NCBI GenBank assembly: GCA_003254885.1
Contig: QANT01002666.1
Coordinates: forward strand, 1 to 42,243
Source of the DNA: Purshia tridentata
Taxonomy: Eukaryota; Streptophyta; Magnoliopsida; Rosales; Rosaceae
Length of the DNA stretch: 42,243 nt
Direction of reading: 5' to 3'
The notes below the pieces were generated by a model that saw nothing but the letters and a program-made list of their open reading frames with translations, was not told where the DNA came from and searched no databases. The position numbers and the translations under genes were made by a program. Below, piece after piece: positions 25,585 through 37,734 of the stretch. How positions within the stretch are numbered: the first letter of the stretch is position 1; each line of letters starts with the position of its first letter.

Positions 25585-26315
25585 GAGGACGATGGGCACT
25601 GTACTATAACGAACAGCTCTTTTGTAGATTTATATGGTTTAATTCTCTGATTGATCATGGCTGTAGCTTTCATCTGGTGGGCAGGCATGTGGGCTTGTCT
25701 ATGTTCAGCTATTGTCATGCCTTTAAGCATATGCTTTTCTGGAAAGCTGATGATGCCTATCTATCTATCTATAAGATATTTTGTTCTAAGGTAGCCATGC
25801 AAACACGCAAATTGATGAGATTCCGGAATATCTTTTACAGTACTCTATAGTAATTAATATTATGCAAGATGTAAACTCGAACGTTTAAAAGAATTCAAAT
25901 CCTTGTGGCCGTACAAATCCAGACTAATTCTGTATGTGTGGTTTTACGAATGTTTATTTTATATTCAGAGTTTTGCGAATGGCTGCCAAAAGTTGAAGGC
26001 AAAAACAGTAACTAGAGAATCATGCATACTTGTAATTAATTACAGTCCAGGAAATTCGAAACAAAGCAAGCGAAAAATCCAATGAAGTACGAAATGTAAG
26101 GTTTCTTTTAGGAGGGACCATGTCAGTGGGGTTGTGGTTGGAAATCTTAGCAGCATGAGCACGGCATTTAACAGCATATTAGCCCATGCAGCATGCCAAC
26201 TTAATCATGCCGAATTACCTAGGAAGAGTAAGAAGAGTACTTTTCTTAAATAAAAAATAGCCACCCCTTTTACTCTTAGTTAAATTCCTCCTTTACTCTT
26301 AGTTAAGAGGGAGAA

Positions 26316-26676
<361 letters not shown>

Positions 26677-27162
26677 TATAGCATGGGGTTTGAATTTTCT
26701 TCATCAAATTAACTTCGTTCTTGCATGTGTCAATGCATCTGCTTAATATTTGCCCAAAAAATAAGTTGCATTGCACCTGGTTTCATATCACTTGCTGCAA
26801 ATTAACACCAGCCAAATAGCTAGGATTCCACACCCAAATACCCATACATGATTGACCAAAAACAAAACTACATGATTTTCAATCTCATGGCTCTTTATTT
26901 TATTTCTTGAATGAATCAAAGTAGAAAATTACATCCGTCGCAATCTCCTTGGAAGCTAAAAAATTTCCATGAAGAATAAGCAAGGTTGATTACAATACAC
27001 ATAATGCAGTTGCACCAACAAAAAAAANAAAAAAAAAAAACAAATAATGCAGTAGTTGAATTGTTGTTCCTAGCTCCCGAATTGAGCAATCAATATGACT
27101 TCAATTTCAGGGCTCTTTATTCTCATTAAATTCTAAGGGAAAATCGAATGCCGAGAGAGATG

Positions 27163-27345
27163 TCATGGAGACGATTTGTAAATGGATGAGTAGCGTAAAG
27201 GTTTATCAACCCCTAAGTCATACTCTTCTTCAATGATTGTGTCCAACATTTTCTTGGACCGGCGGCGCTTGGTGACTGAAATGAACTGTGGTACAGCCAC
27301 TTCTGTAGTGACTCTTGCAGCTTGTAACTTGCCCTTTTCTTCCAT
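27163..27345 (-). CDS. Small 60-residue protein of unrecognised family, copy B
   Basis: This is a single-exon minus-strand gene with its first in-frame ATG at 27345. It shares with copy A the start ME(E/D)K, the block TEVAVPQFISV, the block LDTIIEEEYDLGVDK and the YKSS tail. It differs by a more basic linker (KRRRSKK) and one extra residue near the N terminus. It has no signal peptide or membrane helix. Most differences from copy A inside the frame are conservative (Ile/Val, Ser/Thr, Val/Met), suggesting selection on the protein. It sits about 1.7 kb before the intact GST and is transcribed away from it. The function is unknown. Confidence 0.72.
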   Translation of the reverse strand: MEEKGKLQAARVTTEVAVPQFISVTKRRRSKKMLDTIIEEEYDLGVDKPLRYSSIYKSSP

Positions 27346-27442
27346 TACAATGATGATAACTGATAAGCTGGAGAGGAACAACTTTGAGACGCAAACAATG
27401 AAAGACTAATATATGAGCATATAAAATGAGCAACTTCTTGTG

Positions 27443-27450
27443 AATTTATA
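27443..27450 (-). promoter_or_regulatory. TATA box of small-protein gene B
   Basis: The minus strand reads TATAAATT about 98 bp before the ATG at 27345. It is the same octamer as in copy A, so the core promoter was kept after duplication. Confidence 0.55.
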
Positions 27451-28497
27451 GAGTTTATAATAGTGAAATTGGGTGTAGCTTTCATGTGGTGGGCAAGCAG
27501 TTATTGTCATACCTTTAGCCATATGCTTTTTTCTGAAAAGTTGAAGCCTATCTATAAGATTGATAAAAAGCTCTTCTGAGGTAACCATGCAAACACACCA
27601 ACTGATAATTCAGGAAATCAATTTAATATTTTCTCCATTGCATGATATGTCAAGATCATAGTGATAGCTGGAAACAAATGAGGATTAATTTGAAGACTGC
27701 AAGTCCTGCAACAACAGTAGCTAGAGATTGTGCGATATGGATTACAGGGTACCCCAGAAAGTTAGATACAAGGAAAGCGGTCGATGGAAAAGCCAATTAA
27801 TTACAAAAAGTGGATGAGTACGAAATATGTAAGGTTTCCCTTAGGAAGGACCAGTGGGGTGAGGTTGGAAATCCTAGCTGCCTCAACACGGCATCTAAGC
27901 AGAGCTACCAAACAGCTTCATGCCAACTTTTCATTAAACGTGGACACAGTGCTATAGCGCCATAGCACCATGTTCATCTAATCATCACATCTATGTCAAT
28001 ATGACATAGGTCTTTTGCACCATAGCACCATCCCTAAAAGTCTACATTCTATTCGTATCCGGATTTTCGCTCCCTTTTGCTTGATTTTAAAAATGGATTC
28101 GTACCAATACATAGTATTATGACAAATTGGTTAAAATTATAACATGGGTAAAGTTATTCAAATATAAGATTCTAAATTCTAAATTTATAACCTGTATGTA
28201 AACAAGCAAAATTGATTGATCTCTCATCAACCGTCATTCAGATCTACGACCCATAGGCTCGCTAGGCTTTGGTCCACCCAGCCCAGGTCAGCTAGTGCGG
28301 CCCAATGACCAGCTGTGAGCTTATATGTTGAGAAAACCCAAAGTTCAAAATTTTGTTTTACTCTATAAGGATAAAAATGGATTATAAAATGAGGACGAGG
28401 ACATAGGTCTAAAGTCTAAACATTAAACCAGCCACTGATCGGATAACCTAGATTCATTACTATAAAGAAAAATTATAAAACTTTACCCAAAAAAAAA

Positions 28498-28498
<1 letters not shown>

Positions 28499-28527
<29 letters not shown>
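28499..28527. repeat. (AAT)n microsatellite
   Basis: About nine AAT units follow an A-run. It lies about 480 bp upstream of the GST gene 2 start codon. Confidence 0.9.
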
Positions 28528-28528
<1 letters not shown>

Positions 28529-28691
28529 GAAGAAGAAATCACATTCTTTTTTCTTGTTTTTGGGCCAAAGAAGAAATTTATAGGGTATGAGTCTATGACT
28601 CCATATTAGAGAATGCAATTGAAGATTTGATGTCGAAAGCAGTGACATAATGTCATTCAATTGGAAGACTCTACAATACCAAATAGAATTT

Positions 28692-28775
28692 CCCCACCTC
28701 AGATATATATATTTTTTTGGCCAGGTTCCCCACCTCAGATATTTTTTTTTTGGCCAGGACCCCACCTCAGATATT
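28692..28775. repeat. Tandem repeat of 32-36 bp upstream of GST gene 2
   Basis: CCCCACCTCAGATAT begins at 28692, 28728 and 28760. The first two copies continue through a T-run into TTTGGCCAGG, and the third is cut short. The last unit ends about 105 bp before the TATA box. Confidence 0.85.
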
Positions 28776-28873
28776 AACTACTCTGATATGTATATATGTA
28801 TGTATGTATATATATATATATATTCATTTCTGAAGCCATTGACCAGTCCTTGTTTCTTTTCTTTCAAGTTTGA

Positions 28874-29942
<1,069 letters not shown>

Positions 29943-30112
29943 ATCATGTGCTTTTTCTTTCTGTCTAAGTTTCAACCTCTGTTGGGTTGTTTATATTTGC
30001 AATAACAGGGCACTTTACCAAGCCCTCTACAGTATGGGGTACTTTGTTGTACCTCTGGTCATGTTCTTTGACGTTTCATTTTGTTATCATATTATCAAAT
30101 TGTTGTAAACTT

Positions 30113-30359
30113 TGATAAACATCCACCTTCAGCTGATAGTTTCTCTTCATCTGCAACTCTACAGCCTTCTCAGTTCTATACTTGTTCCGCCTCTTCTAAG
30201 TCTTAGCGTGTGGTTTATTCCCACTTAGATAGATAGACTTTGGTTTTTGTTCAGTCTTATCTCTGTAATCTAATAGTGTCCTAATGTAACTATACTACTT
30301 GTAACGAGTTCTATATATTAAATGATTGTTTTCTTTCCTTGGTATTATGAGGAAACACA
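30113..30359 (+). repeat. 5' LTR of the Copia element
   Basis: It starts TGATAAACATCC. The end is set at a CA dinucleotide about 10 bases before the primer-binding site and is uncertain by a few bases. The first 161 bases recur at 31326-31486 at about 90% identity or better by eye. Confidence 0.75.
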
Positions 30360-31325
30360 AACTTTTTTATGGTATCAGAGCAGTGAGTCTCACGACTACG
30401 CTTTCTTTTGCTCCTTTCATTTTCTTCTTTCATACTTTCCAATGGCCACCTCTAACCCTGAAATATCACCAGTCAATCCTCTTGTTCCAGCAAACATAGC
30501 AACTACAACTACTACAATCCTTTCCTCTCAATTTCCCACTGTCCCTGTGAACCTTACCAAGCACAACTACTTGGCTTGGCGAGCACAAGTCACCCCTCTT
30601 ATTAAAAGTAAAGGTTTATGGGGCTATATTGACGGCTCTGGTGCATGTCCACCAGCGTTCCTTGCTGGAGATGTGGTTAACTTTATAGCAAGAAGTTTAA
30701 AAATATACTTGATGAAATTTCTTTTCCTAAATGTGAGCATTTTTAATCCTGTTCTTTTGTCAATCAATCTATTCTTAGCTTCATCAACACCTCACTATCC
30801 GAGCCTATCTTAGGCGGTGTTGCTTTAAGTACATGTTCTCATGATACATGGACTGCCTTGGAGGCTCGTTATGCTTCCCAATCTCACCATCGAATTCTAT
30901 CTTTACGAAATGAGTTGTTGCGTACCACACGAGGTGATTCTTCAATTTCTGAATATTTGGAAAAGGTTAATCGTATTTCCGATCTCTTGTCTATAGCAGG
31001 GCAGCGTGTTCTGGAAAATGAGCTTGTGTCTATTGTTATGGATGGAGTTGGGCCCTTATATGATAATGCAGTTAGTTCTGCCCAGGCTCGTGATACTCCT
31101 CTCTTTAGAGGGTCTTGAATCTCTTCTCTTGACTGCTGAGAGGAGGTATAGAAATCAAGGACTATCATTATATTCGTGAGAAGGTGGTTCGTGATGAACT
31201 TGCAGTTCGCTTTATTTCTTCCAATGACCAGGTTGCTGACATTTTTACAAAGGTTCTTCCTCCTGGTTTCTTGATCTGGTTTCCAAGCTTCCCGTGACTC
31301 CTTCACCGTTCAGCTTGCGGGGGCA

Positions 31326-31486
31326 TGATAAACATCCACCTTCAGCTGATAGTTTCTCTTCATCTGCAACTCTATAGCCATCTCAGTCCTATACCTCTTT
31401 CGCCTCTTCTAAGCCTTAGCGTGTGGTTTATTGCAACTTAGATAGATAGACTTTGTTCCTTGTTCAGTCTTATCTCTATAATCTAA
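31326..31486 (+). repeat. Partial 3' LTR of the Copia element
   Basis: It matches 30113-30273 base for base in length. It ends abruptly at CTAA, directly followed by GGGCTTGTTTGG, the start of another element, so the remaining ~85 bases of the LTR are absent here. Confidence 0.85.
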
Positions 31487-31700
31487 GGGCTTGTTTGGTG
31501 GGCAGGATACGGGCTTAGGATAGGATTAGTTATCTGTTTACCATGTTTGGGCTGCCAATATGGCTTTGGATTGGAAAAGGCCCTAATCCTATCTAATCCC
31601 AGCCCAAGTTATATGCTATAGGATAACTTATCCAATTGAATTTGGAAGGATTAATATTCCAACCTTTAGAAACCTAGCCTCTTCTCCTGTGCGATACCTC
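31487..31700 (+). mobile_element. Terminus of a second DNA transposon (PIF/Harbinger-like) inserted in the Copia LTR
   Basis: GGGCTTGTTTGGTGGGCAGG begins right after TAA in the Copia LTR. A GGG(C)-type end next to TAA/TTA is typical of PIF/Harbinger insertions in plants. The next 200 bases are rich in ATCCTA/TAGGAT motifs in both orientations, a common subterminal pattern. The matching right end (expected to finish CCAAACAAGCCC) was not found in the window, so the right limit given is only where the subterminal pattern stops. Confidence 0.5.
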
Positions 31701-32086
31701 GTCAGATTCGATTTCCGGCGACGATGGTCATCTCCGGCCACTCATAGCCGGCAAAGTCGTCTCCAACAAGTCATCTCATCTTCAGGTCTCACTTCTCTCT
31801 TTCTCTATCTCACTCTTTATCTTTGTCTCTGTCTCTCGCTTACTTTCTCTCACTCTCTATCCCTGTCTTTGTCTCTCAGGTTTCATTCATTAGATTTCAT
31901 TCATCAGTCTCAGGTATATTTCTTAATTTCATGGGTAGCTAGTAATTATCTTCTGCCATTTCAGTATGTTTTTGAAAACCAACATGATCTGTTAAGTTTT
32001 AGCTTCTTCTTTCTGGTTTTCAGTGTTTGTAATTGTAGATATGAATGATTCATTTAGATTTCACTATACAGTTAGAACATGATTTT
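31701..32086. other. CT-rich, 5'-UTR-like stretch inside the transposon nest
   Basis: A segment with CGTCAGATTCGATTTCCGGC-like GC content is followed by CTCTCT/CTTTCT tracts (about 31790-31880). It looks like a transcribed leader, perhaps of the element starting at 31487. A 119-codon frame here is low-complexity Leu/Ser and is not called. Confidence 0.35.
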
Positions 32087-32724
32087 ATTTGCTGGTTTTT
32101 TGAGATCTGAGAGCTAGCTTCTTGTATGCTTAGTAAATTTAAGTTTTGGGTTTGATTTGATTGCAATTTTCATGCAATTAAGCTGCTTAATTAATGAATG
32201 TTAGGAAGCTAGCCAAATAATTTTGAGGCTTTTTCTGCTCTTCTTTGGTGACTTTTCTGTTGGTTGTGTTTAATAATTGATTAGAGAGAAAATTTTACCA
32301 CCGAATAGAAAGCAAAATGCAATACTAACACTGGAAAGATGATTTCTTCTAGCTTCTAGGTGATAAGGTTGCCGCAAATGGTTTTCTGATATCTGAGAGC
32401 TAGCTTCCTGTATGCTTGGTAAATTAATAAATTTTGGGCAATTAATTTTCATGCAATTAAGCTGCTTAATTAATGAATGCTAGGAAGCTAGCCAATTAAT
32501 TTTGAGGCTTTTTCTGCTCTTCTTTGGTGACTTTTCTGTTGGTTGTATTTAATAATTGATTAGAAAGAAAATTTGACCACCGAATAGAAAGCAAAATGCA
32601 ATACTAACACTGGAAAGATGATTTCTTCTAGCTTCTAGGTGATAAGGTTGGCGCAAATGGTTTTCTGATATCTGAGAGCTAGCTTCTTGTATGCTTGGTA
32701 AATTAATAAATTTTGGGCAATTCT
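32087..32724. repeat. Tandem duplication with ~280-bp period (about 2.2 copies)
   Basis: GAGCTAGCTTC(T/C)TGTATGCTT occurs at 32111, 32397 and 32676, and the sequence between is repeated with very few differences (the second unit lacks a few bases). It explains the two near-identical minus-strand frames at 32270 and 32549, which are not genes. Confidence 0.9.
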
Positions 32725-33139
32725 GCATATTCAAGTCACTGTTCTTTGACTCATGGCATAATTTTGAGTTTTTATTAAATTAGGGAGTAGTCCAGCGCAA
32801 GGATGTGTCAAGGCTATTTATCTATGCCGTTACTTTTTGTGTAGACACAGGCTGTGGCCTTCTTCTTACACCTTTTATAACTCTAGCCTGAAGTTTTACA
32901 TTACCTTTAGCTATCAGTTATCCCAATGATATTGGTTATATTCCTTTGTTGTTGTCCACAATTTACTAACAGGACTATAGGTTCCTGCTTTATCAACAAT
33001 GTCAGAATACTCAGAACATTCATGTATACTTCGCCTGTCAAACCACACAATAATAAAGCTTTGAGAATTTAGATGCATGCAACGTTACTATGAAATCAAA
33101 CCCTGATGGCTTATGAAAAGTGGACTCCCTTAGATTTAC
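32725..33139. other. Unassigned sequence between repeat and Harbinger element
   Basis: No reading frame, terminus or repeat is recognised. It may be interior sequence of the element that begins at 31487 or of the CACTA relic that resumes after 38236. Confidence 0.4.
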
Positions 33140-33164
33140 GGGGGTGTATTGAATATAGATTTTA

Positions 33165-33400
33165 AAAAACTTTGGTAGACTTTAAAAGTTTAGGTGTATT
33201 CAATACAAACTTTTAAAAAGTCCATGAGAGTTTTGTGGTATTCAATTAGGACTTTTAAAGACTTTAAAAAAGTCTGTGAAAGTTTTGTGGCATTCAATTA
33301 GGAATTTTAGAGACTTTAAAAAAGTCCATCAAAGTTTTGTAGTATTCAATTAGGACTTTTAAACAGTCTATGAAAATATTGTGGTATTCAAAAAATCATT
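33165..33400. repeat. Left subterminal repeat array of the Harbinger element
   Basis: About four units of 50-60 bp contain GTTTTGTGGTATTCAATTAG or close variants, each next to an ACTTTTAAA/TTTAAAAAAGTC segment. Such arrays are likely binding sites for the element's Myb-like protein (inference). The right end (38040-38225) has many shorter AGTCTAT/ATCTATA motifs. Confidence 0.8.
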
Positions 33401-34165
33401 AAAAGCCAATGACTTAATTAAATGGTGGATTTTGATGGACTTTTGAGCATAAACTATAAATACCAAACTCTAATAATTCTCTAGCCTCCTCCCCAAAGAT
33501 TTCTATGGATTTCAGATTTCATAATTTTCTCTCTGCAACTCTCTTCAGGGCTTTGTGTTCCAGGTAAGAAAACCCTTTTCTCTTCTAGGTTTTTTTTCTC
33601 TTTCTCATGCACTGTAATCGTTTATAACAAAGTAATCAATTATTGCAAGCAATAAGTACTTATATACTGTAATTGATTACTACAAAGTAATCATAGTAAT
33701 AGCAATAAGGACAACTTATCAGATTAGTACTTTGTAGTAATCATGTATACACAAGTAATCATAGTACGCAATCTATGTACATGACTATATATATAATGAT
33801 AATATATGCGAGAATACTAGCAATTCTATCAATTGTATATACTAGCAATTCTATCAATTGTATATATGTATATATTGCTATCATAATTATATTAATTATG
33901 TTTATGGATTATAGAATTGTTGATCAATAAATAAGGGCTATATATTATTGTAGAAACATATTCAATATATGGACTATATATATTACCTATTACTTTTTTT
34001 TTCTCAATTATATATTTTTTATATTTATGGTAGACTAGTAGTACTTAACATATACTATCATTAAAAAAAATTGTTGTACCATGTATATAAAAAGCTTACT
34101 TTGCAGTTTAATTTCTTAGTGATTGAATTTTTACCAATTATATGTATGATATAGTAACATTAGAA

Positions 34166-36021
34166 ATGGGAGATTCACAAAGGAATGACAAAGGAAAGAA
34201 TAAAGTTGGGGGAAGTTATAAAAGTTGGTCTGTGGAAGAAAGCAATGAGTTACTACAACTTATGGTTGATGCCGCTAATCGTGGGTGACGTGATAGCAGT
34301 GGTTTGTTGAGCAAACAAACAGTAGATCAAAAGATACTTCCTGCTCTTAATGCAAAACTTGGCTGTCAAAAAAATTATTCTCAATACCAGAGTCGTTTGA
34401 AATGGTTCAAGCAGCGATATAATAATTATTCTGAGCTTTTGCGTCACAGCTCTGGGTTTGGATGGGACCCAGCCACAAAGAAGTTCACTGCTAGTAATGA
34501 AGTATGGGAAGATTACTTAAAGGTAAGCTTTTCATATATATATATATGTATTTAATGTTTTACATTATTGCTTTAAATATATTTTTTATTTATTTATTTG
34601 ACATTGTTGCTTTTCATCATTGCTTATTCTAATGTAAAAGAAGATGAATGAAAAATAAAAGACGTAACAGGGGAAACCATTAGGTAGTTCATGCATAAAT
34701 AGGTGGCTTAATTTTGTTTAGGTAGAATTACTTTGGTTGTTTATATATACAGTTAAAAAATGGAGAGGGAAGAAGCTAGAGAAAATTATAAACACCTAAT
34801 AACATGAGGGAGCAAAGATAAGAATTACAATATATTTTAGACAAGTGGATCTCTTAGGCATAGATACAAATGTAAGTACTACTTCTGCTGTTTAAATTTG
34901 AGAAATATGCCCTACATGGTTGTTTATAATAACTACTTGCTATTTTTTCATGTGGCAATAAGAGTTTTTCCATTTGTAGTGAATATGTATAGCCTTACCG
35001 TTAGTATATTTTATTTGTGCAAGGAAAAAGAAAAGTGGAATTTGTTTTTATGCTCTTTAAATTCTGGGGGGTAAGTAAGGGGGTGATTTGTCTAGACAGC
35101 TTTTCTTATGTAGATGATTCATATGTACTGATTATATAGTCCTGCTTAGTGCTAATTAATAAACTTTGATAAATAGTCCTTTTCTTTGATTAGTTTCTTT
35201 ATTTATTTAAAATTTGCTAGCATTAGAATCTTTTTGAATGTGATGTGCTCTATCTTTAATCATACAATTTAATTTGTATATGCACACTTGAAACAAACTT
35301 GTTACTGACGTACTGCTTGCAATTTTTGTTTATATAAAAAATTTATAATCCACCTATTATTATTAATTTTATATGCTAACATTTATATATTTTTTTCCAG
35401 TCACACTCGACACATAAATACCTTCGTATTGATACTACTGTGGATTATGAGGACTTGAAAATTGCAGTTGGGAATGGAACTGCAACTGGGAAGAGCTCAA
35501 TTGGTTTGGGTGATGATACTGATGCAAGAACTTATGTGCCTGAAGAAAGTGAACATGGTATAGATGACTTCATATTTAATTATGATGCAGGGGCATTCGT
35601 TCCAGGTGAAAATGAACAACCATACCAAGCTTCACAACTTCGACAAACTCATTCATCTTTATCTTCTCAAGGCCTGAGTGTAGAGGTTCCACCAACAAAT
35701 ATTGGTAAGAAAAAACGCAAGAGAACTGAGTATGAAGGAAATGCTACTGCAATTGAGACCACCACTCGAGCTGATGTCCTAGGACAACTATGTCTTGGCA
35801 TTGACTCAATTTCCACCAACTTTGAGAAAGTCAGTACACTAATGGAGAAAAAAGGTTCACTTGCAAGTCGTTGTTGGGAAGCTCTCGAAGAAATCCAAAA
35901 CTTGGATGATGGCACTCGTTTCGAGTCAATTGGGTGGCTTAATACCGACTCAAAGAAAGAAATATTCTTGACAATGACACTAGAAAAGCGTGTTCACTGG
36001 ACTTTACACCAAATGGAATGA
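34166..36021 (+). pseudogene. Harbinger ORF1: Myb/SANT-like DNA-binding protein, one premature stop
   Basis: Two exons, 34166-34522 and 35401-36021, join in frame for about 325 residues. The first exon encodes the plant Myb/SANT-like domain (Myb_DNA-bind_3 type), seen from SWSVEESNELLQLMVD through LKWFKQRYNNYSELL to GFGWDPATKKFTASNEVWEDY. The second exon is acidic, then basic (GKKKRKR, a likely nuclear signal), and ends in a helical region. In the family this protein binds transposon ends and helps bring the transposase to the nucleus. The only break seen is TGA at 34286-34288, after NRG in the Myb domain. Everything else is open, so loss of function is recent or read-through might occur. Confidence 0.85.
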
Positions 36022-36303
36022 ATGTTTTTTATCTTTTAGACATGATAGACTTTGATATTAGACACATGTCTTATTTTTCTTGCATTTTGAATAATTTGGT
36101 TTGTGTTTTTTATGGTCGGATAATTTGCTTTGTTTTTTTTGTTTGGTCAAATTAGTTGGTTTGTTTTAAAGATTGCTCTTTTTAGTAAACTATATATTTG
36201 ATTTTTTTTGTGGATTGCAACTTATTTTAATTAGAGTTTATGTGATTATTTACTATAGTTATGACTTGCTTTTGGATTTTTTCTAGGTGGTTCTCTGTAG
36301 AAA

Positions 36304-37734
36304 ATGTCTCAATTGGGCATGCATGAAGATATTGAAGTAGACGAACAGGAAATGGAGGATCAAGAATTTTATGAAAAAACTAAGAATTTATTGATGGCAA
36401 TACAAACAATAGCTTATGTGCTAAAAGAGTTTACGGTCATCCTACATGATGAGCATATTGAACATTCACTAACTCGAAGATCAGTTAGTGCAAGTGGATA
36501 TATATATACACAAAACATATTGAATGAAGACCTTGAGAATTTTCGACAGGTGTATAGGATGTATCCAGAAGTGTTTCGAAAGTTATGTGCTATTATCAGA
36601 GAAAAAACACTTTTACAAGACACAAGATTTATTTGTGTTGAAGAAATGCTTGCAACTTTTTTACTCGTTGTCGGTCAAAATTCTTGATATTGTCTAGTTC
36701 GCAAGATATTTGGTCGATCACATTTTACTAGCCAAAACTTCAATCGAGTTTTGAAGGCTTTGAACACAATAGCACTAGAGATGATGGCTAAATCAGGACC
36801 CACAGTGCCAGCTAAAATTAGGGAAAGCACCAGGTTTTACCCTTATTTTAAGGTAAGTGAACAATTAACACCCTATTATTATTATATAATATATTATACA
36901 CATTAAGATATAAATTATCAAATTTATTTCAGGATTGCATCGGAGCTATTGATGGCACGCATATCCCAGCTACGGTAACAGGACGCGATGTAAGTAGCTA
37001 TCGTAATCGTCACGGTAAAATATTACAAAATGTATTAGCAGCTTGTAACTTTGATCTAGAATTTATATACGTGCTTAGTGGGTGGGAGGTTCAGCCCATG
37101 ATTCGAAAGTTTTCAGTGATGCTTTATCAAGGAGGAACGGACTTAAAGTGCCACAAGGTATGTATATATATATTTTTTTGTCTAGTTAACATTAAACTAT
37201 ATATCACATACTAATTGAATATGTATTTCATAATTAGAAAAATATTTTTTAGTCGATTGTGGATTCCCAAACCGACGCCAATTCTTAGCTCTATTTCGAG
37301 GTGTCCGATATCATCTCCAAGATTTTGTTGGAGAAGGTCGCGACCCTGAAAAGGCAGTTGAGTTATTCAATCTTCGTCATGCTTCATTAAGGAATATAAT
37401 TGAGAGGATATTTGGCATATTTAAATCATGTTTTACAATTTTTAAGTCTGCACCTCCATTCTCATACATAACACAAACAGAGTTAGTGTTGGCTTGTGCA
37501 GGACTGCACAACTTTCTTCGAAAGGAGTGTCGTTCTGATGAATTTCCTGTTGAACAAGACGTTGAATCTTCATCATTTGGTTCATTACCAATTAATGAAG
37601 AAGAAAATTTTGAATTAGTTTTTCAAACTCAAGAGCAATAAGGAGAGAATGCTAATCAATGGCGAGCTAATATAGCTGCTGATATGTGGAGAGATGTCGG
37701 ACACAATGACAATGAAGGCAATAAAGGAGAATAA
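36304..37734 (+). pseudogene. Harbinger ORF2: DDE transposase (HARBI1-like), disabled
   Basis: Three exons: 36304-36852, 36933-37157 and 37238-37734. The catalytic region carries the first Asp in DCIGAIDGTHIPA and, after a frame correction, the second Asp in a GSAHDS block. The acidic third residue is in the RHASLRNIIERIFG region. The late block ACAGLHNFLRKEC is typical of DDE_Tnp_4 proteins. Lesions are TGA at 36685-36687, loss of one G at about 37086-37088 that shifts the frame just before the second catalytic Asp, and TAA at 37639-37641, 31 codons before the last stop. It would excise and insert the element if intact. The splice sites still look functional. Confidence 0.88.

Larger units (their letters stand above)
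25020..26204. repeat. Segmental duplication, copy A
   Basis: The block aligns with 26871-27933 with small insertions and deletions. Anchors at its ends are GGAAGCTAAAAAATTTCC (25103 against 26951) and TGCCAACTT (26194 against 27921). It carries small-protein gene A on the minus strand and, just after it, a decayed GST 3' end. Confidence 0.82.
26871..27933. repeat. Segmental duplication, copy B
   Basis: This is the counterpart of 25020-26204, in direct orientation about 1.8 kb further on. It includes small-protein gene B and an A-run with an N at 27028. The intact GST gene follows it, as the GST relic follows copy A. Confidence 0.82.
30113..31486 (+). mobile_element. Internally deleted Ty1/Copia LTR retrotransposon, 3' LTR truncated
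   Basis: The 5' LTR runs from TGATAAACATCC (30113) to about 30359. A primer-binding site TGGTATCAGAGC (30370-30381) complementary to initiator Met tRNA follows. The gag start is at 30442, with the typical NYLAWRAQV...LIKSKGLWGYIDG segment and, after a frame break near 30680, LEARYASQSHHRI...LRNELL. At about 31150 the sequence jumps to the end of the RNase H region (YHYIREKVV...DQVADIFTK). Protease, integrase and reverse transcriptase are gone. A G-rich purine tract precedes the 3' LTR, whose first 161 bases (31326-31486) match the 5' LTR with few differences. There it stops, where another element begins. Confidence 0.9.

Noticed and set aside
32270..32734. Two nearly identical 60-codon minus-strand frames
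   Set aside because: They are the same non-coding segment seen twice because of the ~280-bp tandem duplication.
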